Of a stretch of DNA of 64,000 nucleotides, positions 43,364-51,590 are shown one piece after another; within the stretch, counting starts at the first letter, position 1, and the number at the start of each line of letters is the position of its first letter. The notes beneath the pieces were generated by a model that saw nothing but the letters and a program-made list of their open reading frames with translations, was not told the DNA's origin and ran no database searches. Made by a program: the position numbers and the translations under genes. Source of the stretch: JALCLA01 sp965653565 (GTDB taxonomy: Bacteria; Pseudomonadota; Gammaproteobacteria; Xanthomonadales; Xanthomonadaceae); the NCBI GenBank assembly GCA_965653565.1, contig CBFHAI010000002.1:1-64000 (forward strand). The letters run 5' to 3'.

Positions 43364-45961
43364 GTGCCAAACGCCATCAGCGTAATGCACGAAACATTCG
43401 CACGCTGGACGTTGTCCGGCGTGGTGAGCGCAGTCGGAACGGACGATGCGTATCGGGGCGGCGTACAGTACGAAGCGGCGCTCGAAGCCGATGCGGATAT
43501 CGGCGAGACTTGGCTTGACGATTTGGCCCGTGGGCGCTCGATTGCCCTTCGCGTGCGGAATCAGCCGAGCGCATCCACCGAGCTACTGGACGAGAACGGA
43601 GACGTGCTTCTGACGGAGACAGGCGATGCGCTGCTGACCGAGTTCGGGCCCTACACGTCGGTGATGTTGGGAACCGTTGTGGGAATGGTCGTTGTCGTTG
43701 AAGTTGTCACGACGGTTACCTACGACAACGGCGCGCAAGATCAGTTCTCGCGCACGCAACAGTTGACATGCATCGGCCGCGAGCGGGGACCGGGCGTCGT
43801 TACCCTGCTATTGCAGGATCTGGAGGACAAGCGACTCCAAACGCTTTTTCCCCCGCGGACGTACACCACGAAGGACTTTCCAGCGCTGCTTAGCGCGGAC
43901 GCAGGGCGAGCAGCGCCACGCGTTTTTGGGTTGGCCGTTAAGGTGCCTGCGATTCAAATTGAGGCGGGGCCAGTGCAATGGACTTACCTATTTTATGTCG
44001 GCCATGTTGGCAGCGGATTAGCCATCTATCGCGGCAAGACGCCCGCCGATGCCCGGCTCGTCACTTCGGGATATGTCATAAACACAATCGTGACGCCATT
44101 CACTGCCCGGGTGGTAAGGTTTTTCACTGAGCAGCGAGACTTCGACGGTTCGCTCCTTCAAATCTTCGTTGACGTAGCGGACACACCGTCGCCGTTCAAT
44201 GCGGCAACCGTACTGGATGAAGTTCTGACGTCGGCGGGAATCGCTGTTAATGCGGCAAGCTTGGCCGCAGCGGAAGCCTTCTGCACGGCGCAGGGACTCC
44301 TAGTGGATTGCGGCTTCTACGATGCGCAGCGCACAGCTAAAGCAATTGCCGAAGACTTGCTGTGGGTCATGCGGGCGACCCTGTCTAGAAACGCATCGGG
44401 CGAGTATGTCATTACATGCGACGGCGTTGGGGCGTCGGTGGCAACCTACGACGAGGATGCTGGTGACGATATTGAAGTCGTCAGCGTCTCGGAGCCGTCG
44501 CGCCCGACGACGGTAGCCATTGCCTATCGTCCGAGTCCGCGCGATCCCAAGGAACTGCAATACACGCTTACGCGCGCCGTGACGGACGGAGTGCTTGGTG
44601 CCGAGCCGCCGCGGCAGATGCCGTATGTTCGCAGTCACGAAGTTGCAGACCGGTGCGTTAGCTATCGAGCTGCGCGAGCCGGCGAGCCGCGATTACGTGC
44701 CCGCATCTACAGGAACAATCACAACCTCGGCGACGTGCTAACTATCAGCAGCACTGAACTCGGCTTGTCAGAATCACTGTGGAGAGTACGCGAGATTTCG
44801 CATATCGTCGGCGGAATCGAAATCGTCGCCACGCCTTACAGCGCCGCCCTCACGACGTACACCGCTGGCGAGTTGCCTGCCGATGCCAGCGATGCCTACC
44901 AGCCTGACTACAGCAGCACTCCGCCAACTGCGCCGACTAGCTTCCGGATCACTGCCACGGCGACGGCGTTGCAAGGCGATGGCACGCTTGTTTCGCGAGT
45001 TTCTGCGGACGCGATTCCCCCGGCGGTAAATTGGGCGTCGATCGTGCTTGCAGCGATTCACGACACGACCGGCGAAATCGTAATGGCAACCGCGGCGGAT
45101 GTCGGCGGGGGCCGATATGGGGCGACCCTAACCGGGCTCAGGCCCGGCGAGGTATACCAACTCAAAGTGTGGGCCGTGAATAGCTTCGGCGTGCTCGGAG
45201 TGGTCGAGGGAACATTCAACGCAACTGCCATCGGTGGCGGCGCAGCGGTGACTACCTTCACGGCCGCGGGTTACGCGACGTTGCCGGCGGATGCGACCGG
45301 CATGGCCGCCGCCCAGGGCACTGGAAAGCTGATCAACGCGACGTGGAACGCGGTGACGACGGCGAATCTGCGCGAGTACGTGATCGAGCGCAGCGTCAAC
45401 GGTGGCGGCTTTGCCGAGGTGTGGCGCGGCCAGGCGCGCAACTACATTGACCGCGCTGTGAGTTACGGATCTAGCTACGTGTACCGGGTGAAGGCGCGCG
45501 ACACCTACGGCAACCTCTCTGCAAACTGGGCCACGAGCGCGAGCGTACCGCTTGCGACCGGTACGGTTGTCGGTGGAATCAGCGGGAACGACATTGGCGC
45601 AAGCACCGTGGCGCCCTCGAACCGGACGTCGACAAGTTCAGCGAGCGGGTTGTACAACCTGACCACGGGAGGGATGACGGCACCTTTCCTGTTCGCTCAC
45701 AACTTGGGGCAAATTCCTCTCGCGACGATCACGACATCGAGCGCTTCGCACTTGGCGACGATCAACCTGCTTGACTCTTTCGATGTTGGCGGCGTGGTCA
45801 TGTACGCCGCGACTAAAACAAGCAACAAGAGTGTCTTTGCGACAACGGTGAATTCCGTTGCTGGCGATCCGCACACACACAACATTCCCGTGCACGATCA
45901 TATTCTCGACGGCGCGCCAGTGTTCGACTCAACCGGCACCTTAACCATCTACTTCTGGTAG
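43364..45961 (+). CDS. tail tip / host-interaction protein with FN3-like domains
   Basis: An 865-residue protein (GTG start). Residues 1-520 form a beta-rich tail-hub region. Residues about 525-760 have two fibronectin III-like domains (PTAPTSFRITATATALQGDG, LREYVIERSVNGGGFAEVWR, YVYRVKARDTYGNLS). The last 100 residues end in an HTHNIPVHDH cluster that could bind a metal, as in some tail-fibre trimer tips. Likely involved in receptor binding or as central tip. Confidence 0.75.
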   Translation: MPNAISVMHETFARWTLSGVVSAVGTDDAYRGGVQYEAALEADADIGETWLDDLARGRSIALRVRNQPSASTELLDENGDVLLTETGDALLTEFGPYTSVMLGTVVGMVVVVEVVTTVTYDNGAQDQFSRTQQLTCIGRERGPGVVTLLLQDLEDKRLQTLFPPRTYTTKDFPALLSADAGRAAPRVFGLAVKVPAIQIEAGPVQWTYLFYVGHVGSGLAIYRGKTPADARLVTSGYVINTIVTPFTARVVRFFTEQRDFDGSLLQIFVDVADTPSPFNAATVLDEVLTSAGIAVNAASLAAAEAFCTAQGLLVDCGFYDAQRTAKAIAEDLLWVMRATLSRNASGEYVITCDGVGASVATYDEDAGDDIEVVSVSEPSRPTTVAIAYRPSPRDPKELQYTLTRAVTDGVLGAEPPRQMPYVRSHEVADRCVSYRAARAGEPRLRARIYRNNHNLGDVLTISSTELGLSESLWRVREISHIVGGIEIVATPYSAALTTYTAGELPADASDAYQPDYSSTPPTAPTSFRITATATALQGDGTLVSRVSADAIPPAVNWASIVLAAIHDTTGEIVMATAADVGGGRYGATLTGLRPGEVYQLKVWAVNSFGVLGVVEGTFNATAIGGGAAVTTFTAAGYATLPADATGMAAAQGTGKLINATWNAVTTANLREYVIERSVNGGGFAEVWRGQARNYIDRAVSYGSSYVYRVKARDTYGNLSANWATSASVPLATGTVVGGISGNDIGASTVAPSNRTSTSSASGLYNLTTGGMTAPFLFAHNLGQIPLATITTSSASHLATINLLDSFDVGGVVMYAATKTSNKSVFATTVNSVAGDPHTHNIPVHDHILDGAPVFDSTGTLTIYFW

Positions 45962-45963
45962 TT

Positions 45964-46494
45964 ATGGCAACGCGAATTGTAATTCTCGATGCAATCGGAC
46001 GTGCCGTATTTTCGCTGGACGGCCACAACGGCCAGCAGCACGCCGCGGAATGGACAGCCCGCACGCTCGAATGGTGTGCGCAACACGGTATCAGCGCGAC
46101 TGCTTTGGAGATTGTGCCCGCAGAGGGAGGCGACGCCTACATCAAGGGCGTACACACGCGACTGCACCTGTTGCGGGCCGAGTTTCATTCGCGCCCGGAC
46201 GGCCGGCGCGAACTCCTCTCGCTGAACTTGTTTCCAGAGCCTTCGGCACGCGATACATCCGTTGCGAACACAGGCGTCGGGCACGGGCTTGGCGTGGCGC
46301 AGGCTGCCGCGACGCCCGCCGCAGTTCGCGGTACGCTTCGGTTGCTCGCCGCGCCGGCAGACGTTCACGGCGTGCGTCATCCGCTTCGCATTTCGAACGG
46401 GCGCATGAACCCACTGCCGGCTCAAGCGCGCTCGATGGGCGAGCCGCGCAGCGCACGCCGGCTCGCAGTCGCAAACGCCGGGGAAGCGCTATGA
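45964..46494 (+). CDS. phage tail-region hypothetical protein, 176 aa
   Basis: MATRIVILDAIGRAVFSLDG starts a small alpha/beta protein with a basic, Ala/Pro-rich C-terminal half. It sits in the tail operon between tail tip and the next structural protein. Function unknown. Confidence 0.65.
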   Translation: MATRIVILDAIGRAVFSLDGHNGQQHAAEWTARTLEWCAQHGISATALEIVPAEGGDAYIKGVHTRLHLLRAEFHSRPDGRRELLSLNLFPEPSARDTSVANTGVGHGLGVAQAAATPAAVRGTLRLLAAPADVHGVRHPLRISNGRMNPLPAQARSMGEPRSARRLAVANAGEAL

Positions 46495-47231
46495 CCGCAA
46501 AACTGCACTACACGCTGTTGCAGCCCATATCGGCCACCGCAACAACCAACGCCGCAGGATTCTCCGCAACCAACGTGCTCCTGTTCTCCGTGCGTCGGCC
46601 TTGGCGAAGCACTTCCGCGGCGGCAAACAATCTGGACATCGATCTGGGTGCCCTTTACCTGGCGCCGATCATCTGCATCCAAGGGCCGAACACGAGCACG
46701 TGCGTTCTGAGCTATGGCTCGGGCGGCTACACGACCATTAACGCCGGTGTGCAGAACTTGGCATTGGATCGCCACGGCCGCCGCAAGCATTCACTCGCTC
46801 TCGCCGGCAACGTGCGCTTCATTCGATTTGCATTCGGTGGCGCGGTGCCCGATGACGGCGCGGGCTACTACGAAGTCGGGGCCGTGTATCCCTTCGCGTC
46901 GACTCTGAACCTGCCCGAAAATGCATTGCTCGGTAGCGATGCCACGGCGCAGTATCCGCTGCAGCGCACTGAACTCCCGAACGGCAATCGAATTGTCGTC
47001 GAGCGAGGCCCACCTCGGCAGCAACTTTCTCTTCGATTCCGCGGCAGCCGAACCGCCGACATGGACCAGCTATCGCGCCGCGCGAAGGCAGCGCCTTGCT
47101 GGTTGGATCTGGGCGTCACCGCGAATCGGGAATTGCAATGGCCGGTCCGGCACGACGAGGACACGACGCAGCGAAACTTCGCGCAGGCGTTGCAGGACGA
47201 GTCGACCATTGTGCTAGGTGAGGTGGCGTGA
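46491..47231 (+). CDS. phage tail-associated structural protein, 246 aa
   Basis: ATGA overlap with the previous gene. A beta-rich protein with repeated strands (LLQPISATATTNAAGFSATN, FIRFAFGGAVPDDGAGYYEV), ending VRHDEDTTQRNFAQAL. Position at the end of the tail operon fits a tail-tip or fibre component. Confidence 0.6.
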   Translation: MTAKLHYTLLQPISATATTNAAGFSATNVLLFSVRRPWRSTSAAANNLDIDLGALYLAPIICIQGPNTSTCVLSYGSGGYTTINAGVQNLALDRHGRRKHSLALAGNVRFIRFAFGGAVPDDGAGYYEVGAVYPFASTLNLPENALLGSDATAQYPLQRTELPNGNRIVVERGPPRQQLSLRFRGSRTADMDQLSRRAKAAPCWLDLGVTANRELQWPVRHDEDTTQRNFAQALQDESTIVLGEVA

Positions 47232-47237
47232 CAAACG

Positions 47238-47255
47238 CAGGGGCCGACGTTTTAC
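47238..47255. promoter_or_regulatory. 18-bp repeated intergenic element, copy 2
   Basis: Identical to 31599-31616, starting 7 bp after the previous stop and upstream of the lipoprotein/lysis cluster. An AT-rich TTATAT hexamer (47267-47272) follows after 11 bp. See copy 1. Confidence 0.5.
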
Positions 47256-47300
47256 GGAGTGCGCGCTTATATCGGGCGCACCCCCACGCGGACCATCGCC

Positions 47301-48038
47301 ATGCCCCTGCGCTTGATCTTTGCCCTCGCTCTCGCCGCCGTCTTGCTGGTCGGCTGCGCCACCACGGCCGACCCGAATTACAACGCCTATGTGAAGTTCG
47401 TCGAGGCACAGCAGGAAGCGCAGCAGAAGCGCTTCGCCAGCATCGCGTCGACGGCCGACAAATGCACCACTGACAGCTGCGTCCAGCAGGTAGCGGCGCT
47501 GGCTGCGCTCGCACAGGCCGCGGGCGCATCGCAAGGCGCATCGCTGCAACCGTATCGCAAGACCTACCACCCCGCGTGGTCGATTCTCGGCGCAACCGTG
47601 CCAGCCGTAATCAACGGCGCCGTTGCGTGGCGGCAAAGCGAAGTGAATCGAGACGTGCAGGTTGCTCAATACGACTGGCTCGGCGGCATGATGCGCGATC
47701 TGTCGAACTCGTCCGCTCTGCAACCGCCGGCTGCGCCAAACATCAACGTAGGCGGGGACTACATTCCCGGCTCGCAACACGTCGGCGACACCGTGGGCGG
47801 CGACTACATCACCGGGCACGTGGGCGACGCGGTTGGCCGCGACCAGATTGGTGGCGATCAACACGTCGGCGACGCCATTGGCCGCGACGTGATCGGCGGC
47901 GATCGCATCGACAATGCGGGCAACATCGGGAACGACAACCGCATCGAGAGCCCCGGGCCTTACGAGAGCGGCGACACGTGCGAAGGCACTGCATGCCAAG
48001 GCGAGAACAACCCGCCGCCGGTGGCCGATGGCGGTTGA
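47301..48038 (+). CDS. phage-encoded lipoprotein with GGD-type repeats
   Basis: A 245-residue protein from ATG 47301. Residues 1-19 are a lipoprotein signal with lipobox LLVGC. The middle has a helical segment with QQEAQQKRFASIASTADKC. The C-terminal 100 residues repeat Gly-Asp pairs (GGDYIPGS, GDTVGGDYITGHVGD, GRDQIGGDQ), a pattern seen in parallel beta-helix or GD-rich repeats. It may be a surface moron or belong to the lysis module. Confidence 0.7.
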   Translation: MPLRLIFALALAAVLLVGCATTADPNYNAYVKFVEAQQEAQQKRFASIASTADKCTTDSCVQQVAALAALAQAAGASQGASLQPYRKTYHPAWSILGATVPAVINGAVAWRQSEVNRDVQVAQYDWLGGMMRDLSNSSALQPPAAPNINVGGDYIPGSQHVGDTVGGDYITGHVGDAVGRDQIGGDQHVGDAIGRDVIGGDRIDNAGNIGNDNRIESPGPYESGDTCEGTACQGENNPPPVADGG

Positions 48039-48081
48039 CGCCGTGAACAGAACTCTCGCCGAGCGTCAACGAAGAGGAGCG

Positions 48082-48369
48082 ATGGAGCGCCACATTCAAA
48101 CCATCCTAATAGGCGTTTGCACGGCCGGCGTTTGTGCGATGGCGAGCATCGGGTGGGAAATGTCCCACAAGATGACGCAGCAGACCGAGCAGATTTCGAG
48201 CGTCGTTCACACGATCGGAGAGCTGAAACACGAAGTCGATGCGATCAACGACCGCTTTCGGCTCTACATGCCCCGCGAAGAAACAGAGGCCAAGCTCAAC
48301 GCATTGCGCGAGCGGGCCCTGGATCACGCACGCCGCCTCGAAAGGTTAGAGCACCGCGAGGGCCTGTGA
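48082..48369 (+). CDS. small membrane/coiled-coil protein near lysis genes
   Basis: A 95-residue protein. ATG 48082 has GAGGAG 5 nt upstream and is preferred to 48028. It has one N-terminal TM helix (about residues 6-24) followed by a coiled coil (TEQISSVVHTIGELKHEVDA). Location suggests a holin, antiholin or spanin accessory. Confidence 0.6.
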   Translation: MERHIQTILIGVCTAGVCAMASIGWEMSHKMTQQTEQISSVVHTIGELKHEVDAINDRFRLYMPREETEAKLNALRERALDHARRLERLEHREGL

Positions 48370-48445
48370 GCCGGCGTGGGTGCTGTCTTTGCAACCTGTC
48401 TAATTGTTCTCATTGACGCGCCGCGTGCGCGATGGAGTCGGCGTC

Positions 48446-48859
48446 ATGTTCGGCAAGGCCTTCAAAAAGTTTCGCGCGTGGCTCAGTCGGTGGCAAGAAC
48501 CCATTGTTTGGCTGCCGCTGCTACTCGCGTTGTTGCTCGGCGCGTATTACGTCATTCCTGCCATCGACCCGCGCAGCGGCGTCGACGGCTTCGGTTCGCT
48601 ATGGGGAATGCTCATCACCGCTATTGGTGCGGTGTTCGCCGCGTTCTTCGCTTGGCTGTTCGTCGAGGCCTATCACCTCAGCCTGCGTGACAGCGACGAG
48701 CGGGAACTGCTGGACCATGCCTGCGGAATTGAACGCAGCCTGGAAGGGAAGCGCCTCGGGGCTGGCCCCCAAAGTTGGACTGCTGTCGTCATCTACATCT
48801 GGAATCAGGCCCTATGGCTCGCCGTCTTCTGGCTCTTGTTGCAGCGCTTTGTTGGCTGA
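48446..48859 (+). CDS. holin-like membrane protein
   Basis: A 137-residue protein with GGAG 8 nt before ATG 48446. It has three hydrophobic segments (about 21-37, 52-75 and 114-135), a positively charged start (GKAFKKFRAW) and a polar middle. It overlaps the lysozyme gene by 46 bp. Size, topology and neighbours make it the best holin candidate. Confidence 0.55.
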   Translation: MFGKAFKKFRAWLSRWQEPIVWLPLLLALLLGAYYVIPAIDPRSGVDGFGSLWGMLITAIGAVFAAFFAWLFVEAYHLSLRDSDERELLDHACGIERSLEGKRLGAGPQSWTAVVIYIWNQALWLAVFWLLLQRFVG

Positions 48860-49605
48860 CCCTCGCCGGGTGCGCGCGCGCGCCTGACGCCGAACCGTCC
48901 GCACCAGCACCGGCCACCGTTGAATGCTGCGCGAGCGTCGCGCAGCGCGTGGTCGACACGTTACCGCTACCGCCGCCGAAGCTGCCGGCGCCGGCCGTCG
49001 AGCCGCTCATCCCGGAGCAAGCGCTCGATCTGATTATCGCCTTCGAAATCGGCAGCCCGGATGTCTACACGCGCAAGTATCGGCAGCCGGTCTGGCCGGG
49101 TGCGCGATCCGGCGCGACGATCGGAATCGGGTACGACCTCGGCTATCAGCGGGCGGATGTCATCGCGCTGGACTGGGCCAAGCATCCGGAGCACGCACGC
49201 CTGCAGACGGCGGCGGGCATCACCGGGCCGGTGGCCCGTGACGTAGTTCGAAAGCTGGCCGACATCGCGGTCGACTATTCGATGGCGCGCGAGGTGTTCG
49301 ATCTGACGAGCGTCGTCGAGCACTACCGCATTGCGCGCCGGGTATTCGGAGCCGAGCACTTCGATGCGACTTCCGCGAACGTGCGCGGGGCGCTGACCTC
49401 GATCGTGTTCAACCGCGGTGGATCCATGAATGGGCCTAGCCGCGTGGAAATGCGGGCGATCCGCGACGATTGCCTGCCGCGCAGCGACGCGGCGTGCGTC
49501 GCGCGCCAGGTGCGAGCCATGGTGCGCATCTGGAAAGGCAGCACCATCGAGCGGGGTATGACCCGGCGCCGGGAAGCGGAAGCCGCGCTGGCCGAAGCCG
49601 CGTAA
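48814..49605 (+). CDS. lysozyme-type endolysin with lipoprotein signal
   Basis: A 263-residue protein from ATG 48814. Residues 1-20 are a signal with lipobox LTLAGC, then a Pro/Ala linker. The catalytic domain starts at about 74: IIAFEIGSPDVYTRKY with a catalytic Glu, then SGATIGIGYDLGY, the Glu-8-Asp/Thr lysozyme pattern (TIGIGYD). It cleaves peptidoglycan glycan chains. An anchored or signal-exported endolysin would not need a classical holin pore. Confidence 0.8.
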   Translation: MARRLLALVAALCWLTLAGCARAPDAEPSAPAPATVECCASVAQRVVDTLPLPPPKLPAPAVEPLIPEQALDLIIAFEIGSPDVYTRKYRQPVWPGARSGATIGIGYDLGYQRADVIALDWAKHPEHARLQTAAGITGPVARDVVRKLADIAVDYSMAREVFDLTSVVEHYRIARRVFGAEHFDATSANVRGALTSIVFNRGGSMNGPSRVEMRAIRDDCLPRSDAACVARQVRAMVRIWKGSTIERGMTRRREAEAALAEAA

Positions 49606-49622
49606 CCACGAGGAGCAAAACG

Positions 49623-50000
49623 ATGTTCCGCACACTGACTCTGTTGCAAGCCGCACCGTACGTCGTCGGCGCTTGGGTGCTCAGCTTGGGCGGCGCCTGG
49701 TGGCTGGGCCACAGCGACGGCTACGCCGACAGCGAAGCGACGCATCAGGCAGCCGGCGTGCGTCAGTTCGTGCGCGCCGTTGAGCAGGCGGCCGAAGTCG
49801 GCCGTGCCATTTACGACATCGGCGCGAAACTCCGCGAGCAGTTGGCCGACAGCCGGATCCACGAAACCACCTCACGCCAAACGGTAAGGAAGGCACTCGA
49901 TGCGCACCCTGATTTCGCTGCTATCCGTCGTCCTGCTGAGTTGCAGCGGGTGCGCCGCGCTGACCTCGAACGCATTGCCCGAGCCGCCGAAGCCGATTAG
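49623..50000 (+). CDS. Rz-like i-spanin
   Basis: A 125-residue protein with GAGGAG 8 nt before ATG 49623. It has an N-terminal TM helix (about 10-29: APYVVGAWVLSLGGAWWLG) and a long periplasmic helical/coiled-coil segment. The Rz1-like gene begins inside it. It lies just downstream of the endolysin, as in the lambda lysis cassette. Confidence 0.75.
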   Translation: MFRTLTLLQAAPYVVGAWVLSLGGAWWLGHSDGYADSEATHQAAGVRQFVRAVEQAAEVGRAIYDIGAKLREQLADSRIHETTSRQTVRKALDAHPDFAAIRRPAELQRVRRADLERIARAAEAD

Positions 50001-50184
50001 CTGTGACGCCGAGGCCCTACGACGCTGCGAAGCTCCCGTTGTCGAGGCGGAGCAGGACACGATGCAGATCACCGAAGACCTCGATGCGGCAAACCGTGCC
50101 CGCTGGGAGCGCTGCGTCGTCCGGCACAACGCCGCCCTCAGATGTTTCATGGCGCTGAAATCTGCTGGCGTCCTTGAAAAATGA
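49900..50184 (+). CDS. Rz1-like o-spanin lipoprotein
   Basis: A 94-residue protein nested out of frame in the Rz-like gene (100-bp overlap), with AAGGAAGG 6 nt before ATG 49900. It has a lipobox LLSCSGC near residue 18 and a Pro-rich stretch LPEPPKPI, the usual Rz1 pattern. It would span the periplasm with Rz to fuse the inner and outer membranes at lysis. Confidence 0.75.
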   Translation: MRTLISLLSVVLLSCSGCAALTSNALPEPPKPISCDAEALRRCEAPVVEAEQDTMQITEDLDAANRARWERCVVRHNAALRCFMALKSAGVLEK

Positions 50185-50246
50185 ACGGCAAATAACTGCC
50201 CGCATCGACGAGCCAAACTCGCGCACTTTTCAAGAGGATTTCTACG

Positions 50247-50278
50247 AAAAAAACCTCTACGCTCACCGAGCGTAGAGG
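50247..50278 (-). terminator. hairpin terminator, minus strand
   Basis: The stem CCTCTACGCTC / GAGCGTAGAGG (50254-50264, 50268-50278) is 11 bp with a 3-nt loop. On the minus strand it is followed by seven T's (A-run at 50247-50253), so it would stop leftward transcripts entering the lysis genes from the immunity region. Confidence 0.7.
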
Positions 50279-50644
50279 CGGAAAATTAATCGTTTGAGCA
50301 ATTCACGATTATCCGCTAAACCTTTGAATCTTCCGTGTTTGACTTAAGTCGAGCCCAAGCGGAAGATGAATCTCGAAATTCCCCGATGTCCAACGCGTTC
50401 AGATTCGATCAGCCGGGCTGAACAGAAGCCGGAAGGCCGCGGCACAAACGGACCGTCTCATGCGTACTGAGATAATGGGGCGCAGTTCACATTAACCCAT
50501 GCCGCAGAAGGCGCTGAGGGAGGCGCGGCGACAGGTAGAAAGCGGCCTCGACTAAGGATCGAGGCCGCCAGTGGCACCGCTGAACTCCGGGAAGAAATGC
50601 AGCGTGAACCCGGCTCTATCCAACGACGCAAGCATTGCCAGAAT

Positions 50645-50659
50645 ACAAACTAAGTTTGT
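50645..50659. promoter_or_regulatory. 15-bp palindrome upstream of the small gene unit
   Basis: ACAAACT-A-AGTTTGT, perfect 7-bp inverted repeat with 1-nt centre, 66 bp upstream of the 46-codon gene. Possible operator for the unit. Confidence 0.4.
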
Positions 50660-50724
50660 CGAATGGCAAGTCCAAAAGGTAGGGGTATTCAAACGACGTT
50701 GCCTAATCCAACAGGAGAAGGCGC

Positions 50725-50865
50725 ATGGCAATTGTCCGCGTAAGGACGATCCATCGCACGGTGTCGCGCTCGGTTCCTATAAGGGTTCCAAGCAAATCCG
50801 GCACCGTGACCCGACGCGTACCAGTACGCGTGTCGTATACGGTCACCACGAAAACGAAACGGTGA
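50725..50865 (+). CDS. 46-residue Arg/Val/Thr-rich basic peptide
   Basis: ATG 50725 has AGGAGAAG about 7 nt upstream. The product opens MAIVRVRTIHRTVSRSVPIR and ends TTKTKR; it has no acidic residue, about 13 Arg/Lys and repeated Val-Pro-x-Arg-Val units. It is the first gene of the small unit and is followed by an 11-bp hairpin and the 97-aa gene. No family recognised; a nucleic-acid-binding peptide or small toxin are possibilities. Confidence 0.5.
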   Translation: MAIVRVRTIHRTVSRSVPIRVPSKSGTVTRRVPVRVSYTVTTKTKR

Positions 50866-50871
50866 TCAAAA

Positions 50872-50899
50872 GTAGGGCCCGGCATATCCCGGGCCCTAC
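50872..50899 (+). other. 11-bp hairpin between the two small genes
   Basis: GTAGGGCCCGG / CCGGGCCCTAC with a 6-nt loop, no T-run, ending 27 bp before the ATG at 50927. It could be an mRNA processing or stability element setting the ratio of the two products. Confidence 0.65.
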
Positions 50900-50926
50900 A
50901 TCAAACCCTACCAAAAGGATCAACAC

Positions 50927-51220
50927 ATGGTTTATCAGACTCTCTGTACTTTTGATTTGAAGAACGCGTCGAAGAAGGACTATGACGACGCTTATGCGGA
51001 CCTGAGTAAGATCGGCTTGAACAAGGTGCAAGCGGGAAGCCTGGGGCAGTACGTTATCCCTACGACGACAGTTCTCGGGGGATTCACGGGCACGAACGCT
51101 GTCGCCGTTGCAAACGACGTTCGTGCGGCGGTTAAAGCTGCATTCGCGGCGCGCAAGTTTAAGTCCGAGATATTCGTAGCGACGGGAGCAAACGGCAGCT
51201 GGGCGGCCGACGTAACCTGA
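50927..51220 (+). CDS. 97-residue protein of the cargo unit, possible ferredoxin-like (Cas2/VapD/SinR-type) fold
   Basis: AAAAGGA precedes ATG 50927 by 7 nt. The product has a strand-helix-strand-strand-helix-strand look: YQTLCTFDLK, YDDAYADLSKIG, QYVIPTTTV, then AVANDVRAAVKAAF and SEIFVATG. This resembles small ferredoxin-fold proteins of the Cas2/VapD/SinR group, where a 'fDLk' strand starts the protein. That similarity is from inspection only. Base composition differs from the neighbours, and it ends just before a strong terminator. Confidence 0.7.
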   Translation: MVYQTLCTFDLKNASKKDYDDAYADLSKIGLNKVQAGSLGQYVIPTTTVLGGFTGTNAVAVANDVRAAVKAAFAARKFKSEIFVATGANGSWAADVT

Positions 51221-51251
51221 TAGATCGCTACAGTCCTAATCGACAGGCTTT

Positions 51252-51280
51252 GGCCGCGGGTTCCCGCGGCCTTTTTTTTT
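51252..51280 (+). terminator. strong intrinsic terminator
   Basis: GGCCGCGGG / CCCGCGGCC with a 2-nt loop, followed by nine T's (51272-51280). It ends the cargo unit. The T-run overlaps the stop codon of the convergent lipoprotein gene. Confidence 0.92.
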
Positions 51281-51590
51281 AATGCGCGTGGTAGATGAAG
51301 AACGCGCCCGTCGGCGCTTGGCGCACTTGACCCGGCCCGTACTCCGAAACCCGCCCGTCGGTGAGGATCACAGTGTAGTCAGTACGGTCCCACGACCAGC
51401 CGGATATCAGTCGGTTCGTGTATTGCAAAGCTTCTGTGTTCCCTTCGCGCTTGAAGCCGTCTGGCTTGCCGAGCAAGTCGACCACCTCGGCCTTCGACAT
51501 CCCCTCGGTAATGCCCCCGCGAACCTTTTCCCCAGTCGCGCAGGCGCCGAGCGCCAGGCAAAGCAGCAACGCTATCGCAACGAATCTCAT
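51279..51590 (-). CDS. BamE/SmpA-like lipoprotein, prophage moron
   Basis: A 103-residue protein from the start at 51590 with GGAGGGG 5 nt upstream. Residues 1-17 are a signal with lipobox LGACATG. The mature domain has GITEGMSKAEVVDLLGKPDG, the SmpA/OmlA (BamE) signature 'G.....V...lG.P', and a YTVILTDGRVSEYG strand. It lies 79 bp downstream of the repressor on the same strand, so it may be expressed in the lysogen. Outer-membrane lipoproteins in this position can block superinfection, which is inference. Confidence 0.75.
   Translation of the reverse strand: MRFVAIALLLCLALGACATGEKVRGGITEGMSKAEVVDLLGKPDGFKREGNTEALQYTNRLISGWSWDRTDYTVILTDGRVSEYGPGQVRQAPTGAFFIYHAH

Larger units (their letters stand above)
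50185..50724. other. 540-bp AT-richer non-coding region after the lysis genes
   Basis: Contains an 11-bp hairpin (50254-50278), a 10-bp hairpin GCGGCCTCGA/TCGAGGCCGC (50542-50568) and a 15-bp palindrome (50645-50659). ORFs spanning this stretch have no ribosome site and no protein-like sequence. It likely houses the promoter of the following small unit and possibly a small RNA. Confidence 0.5.

Noticed and set aside
50571..50960. 129-codon ORF spanning the small cargo unit
   Set aside because: No ribosome site, covers hairpins and overlaps the better-supported 46-codon and 97-aa genes.
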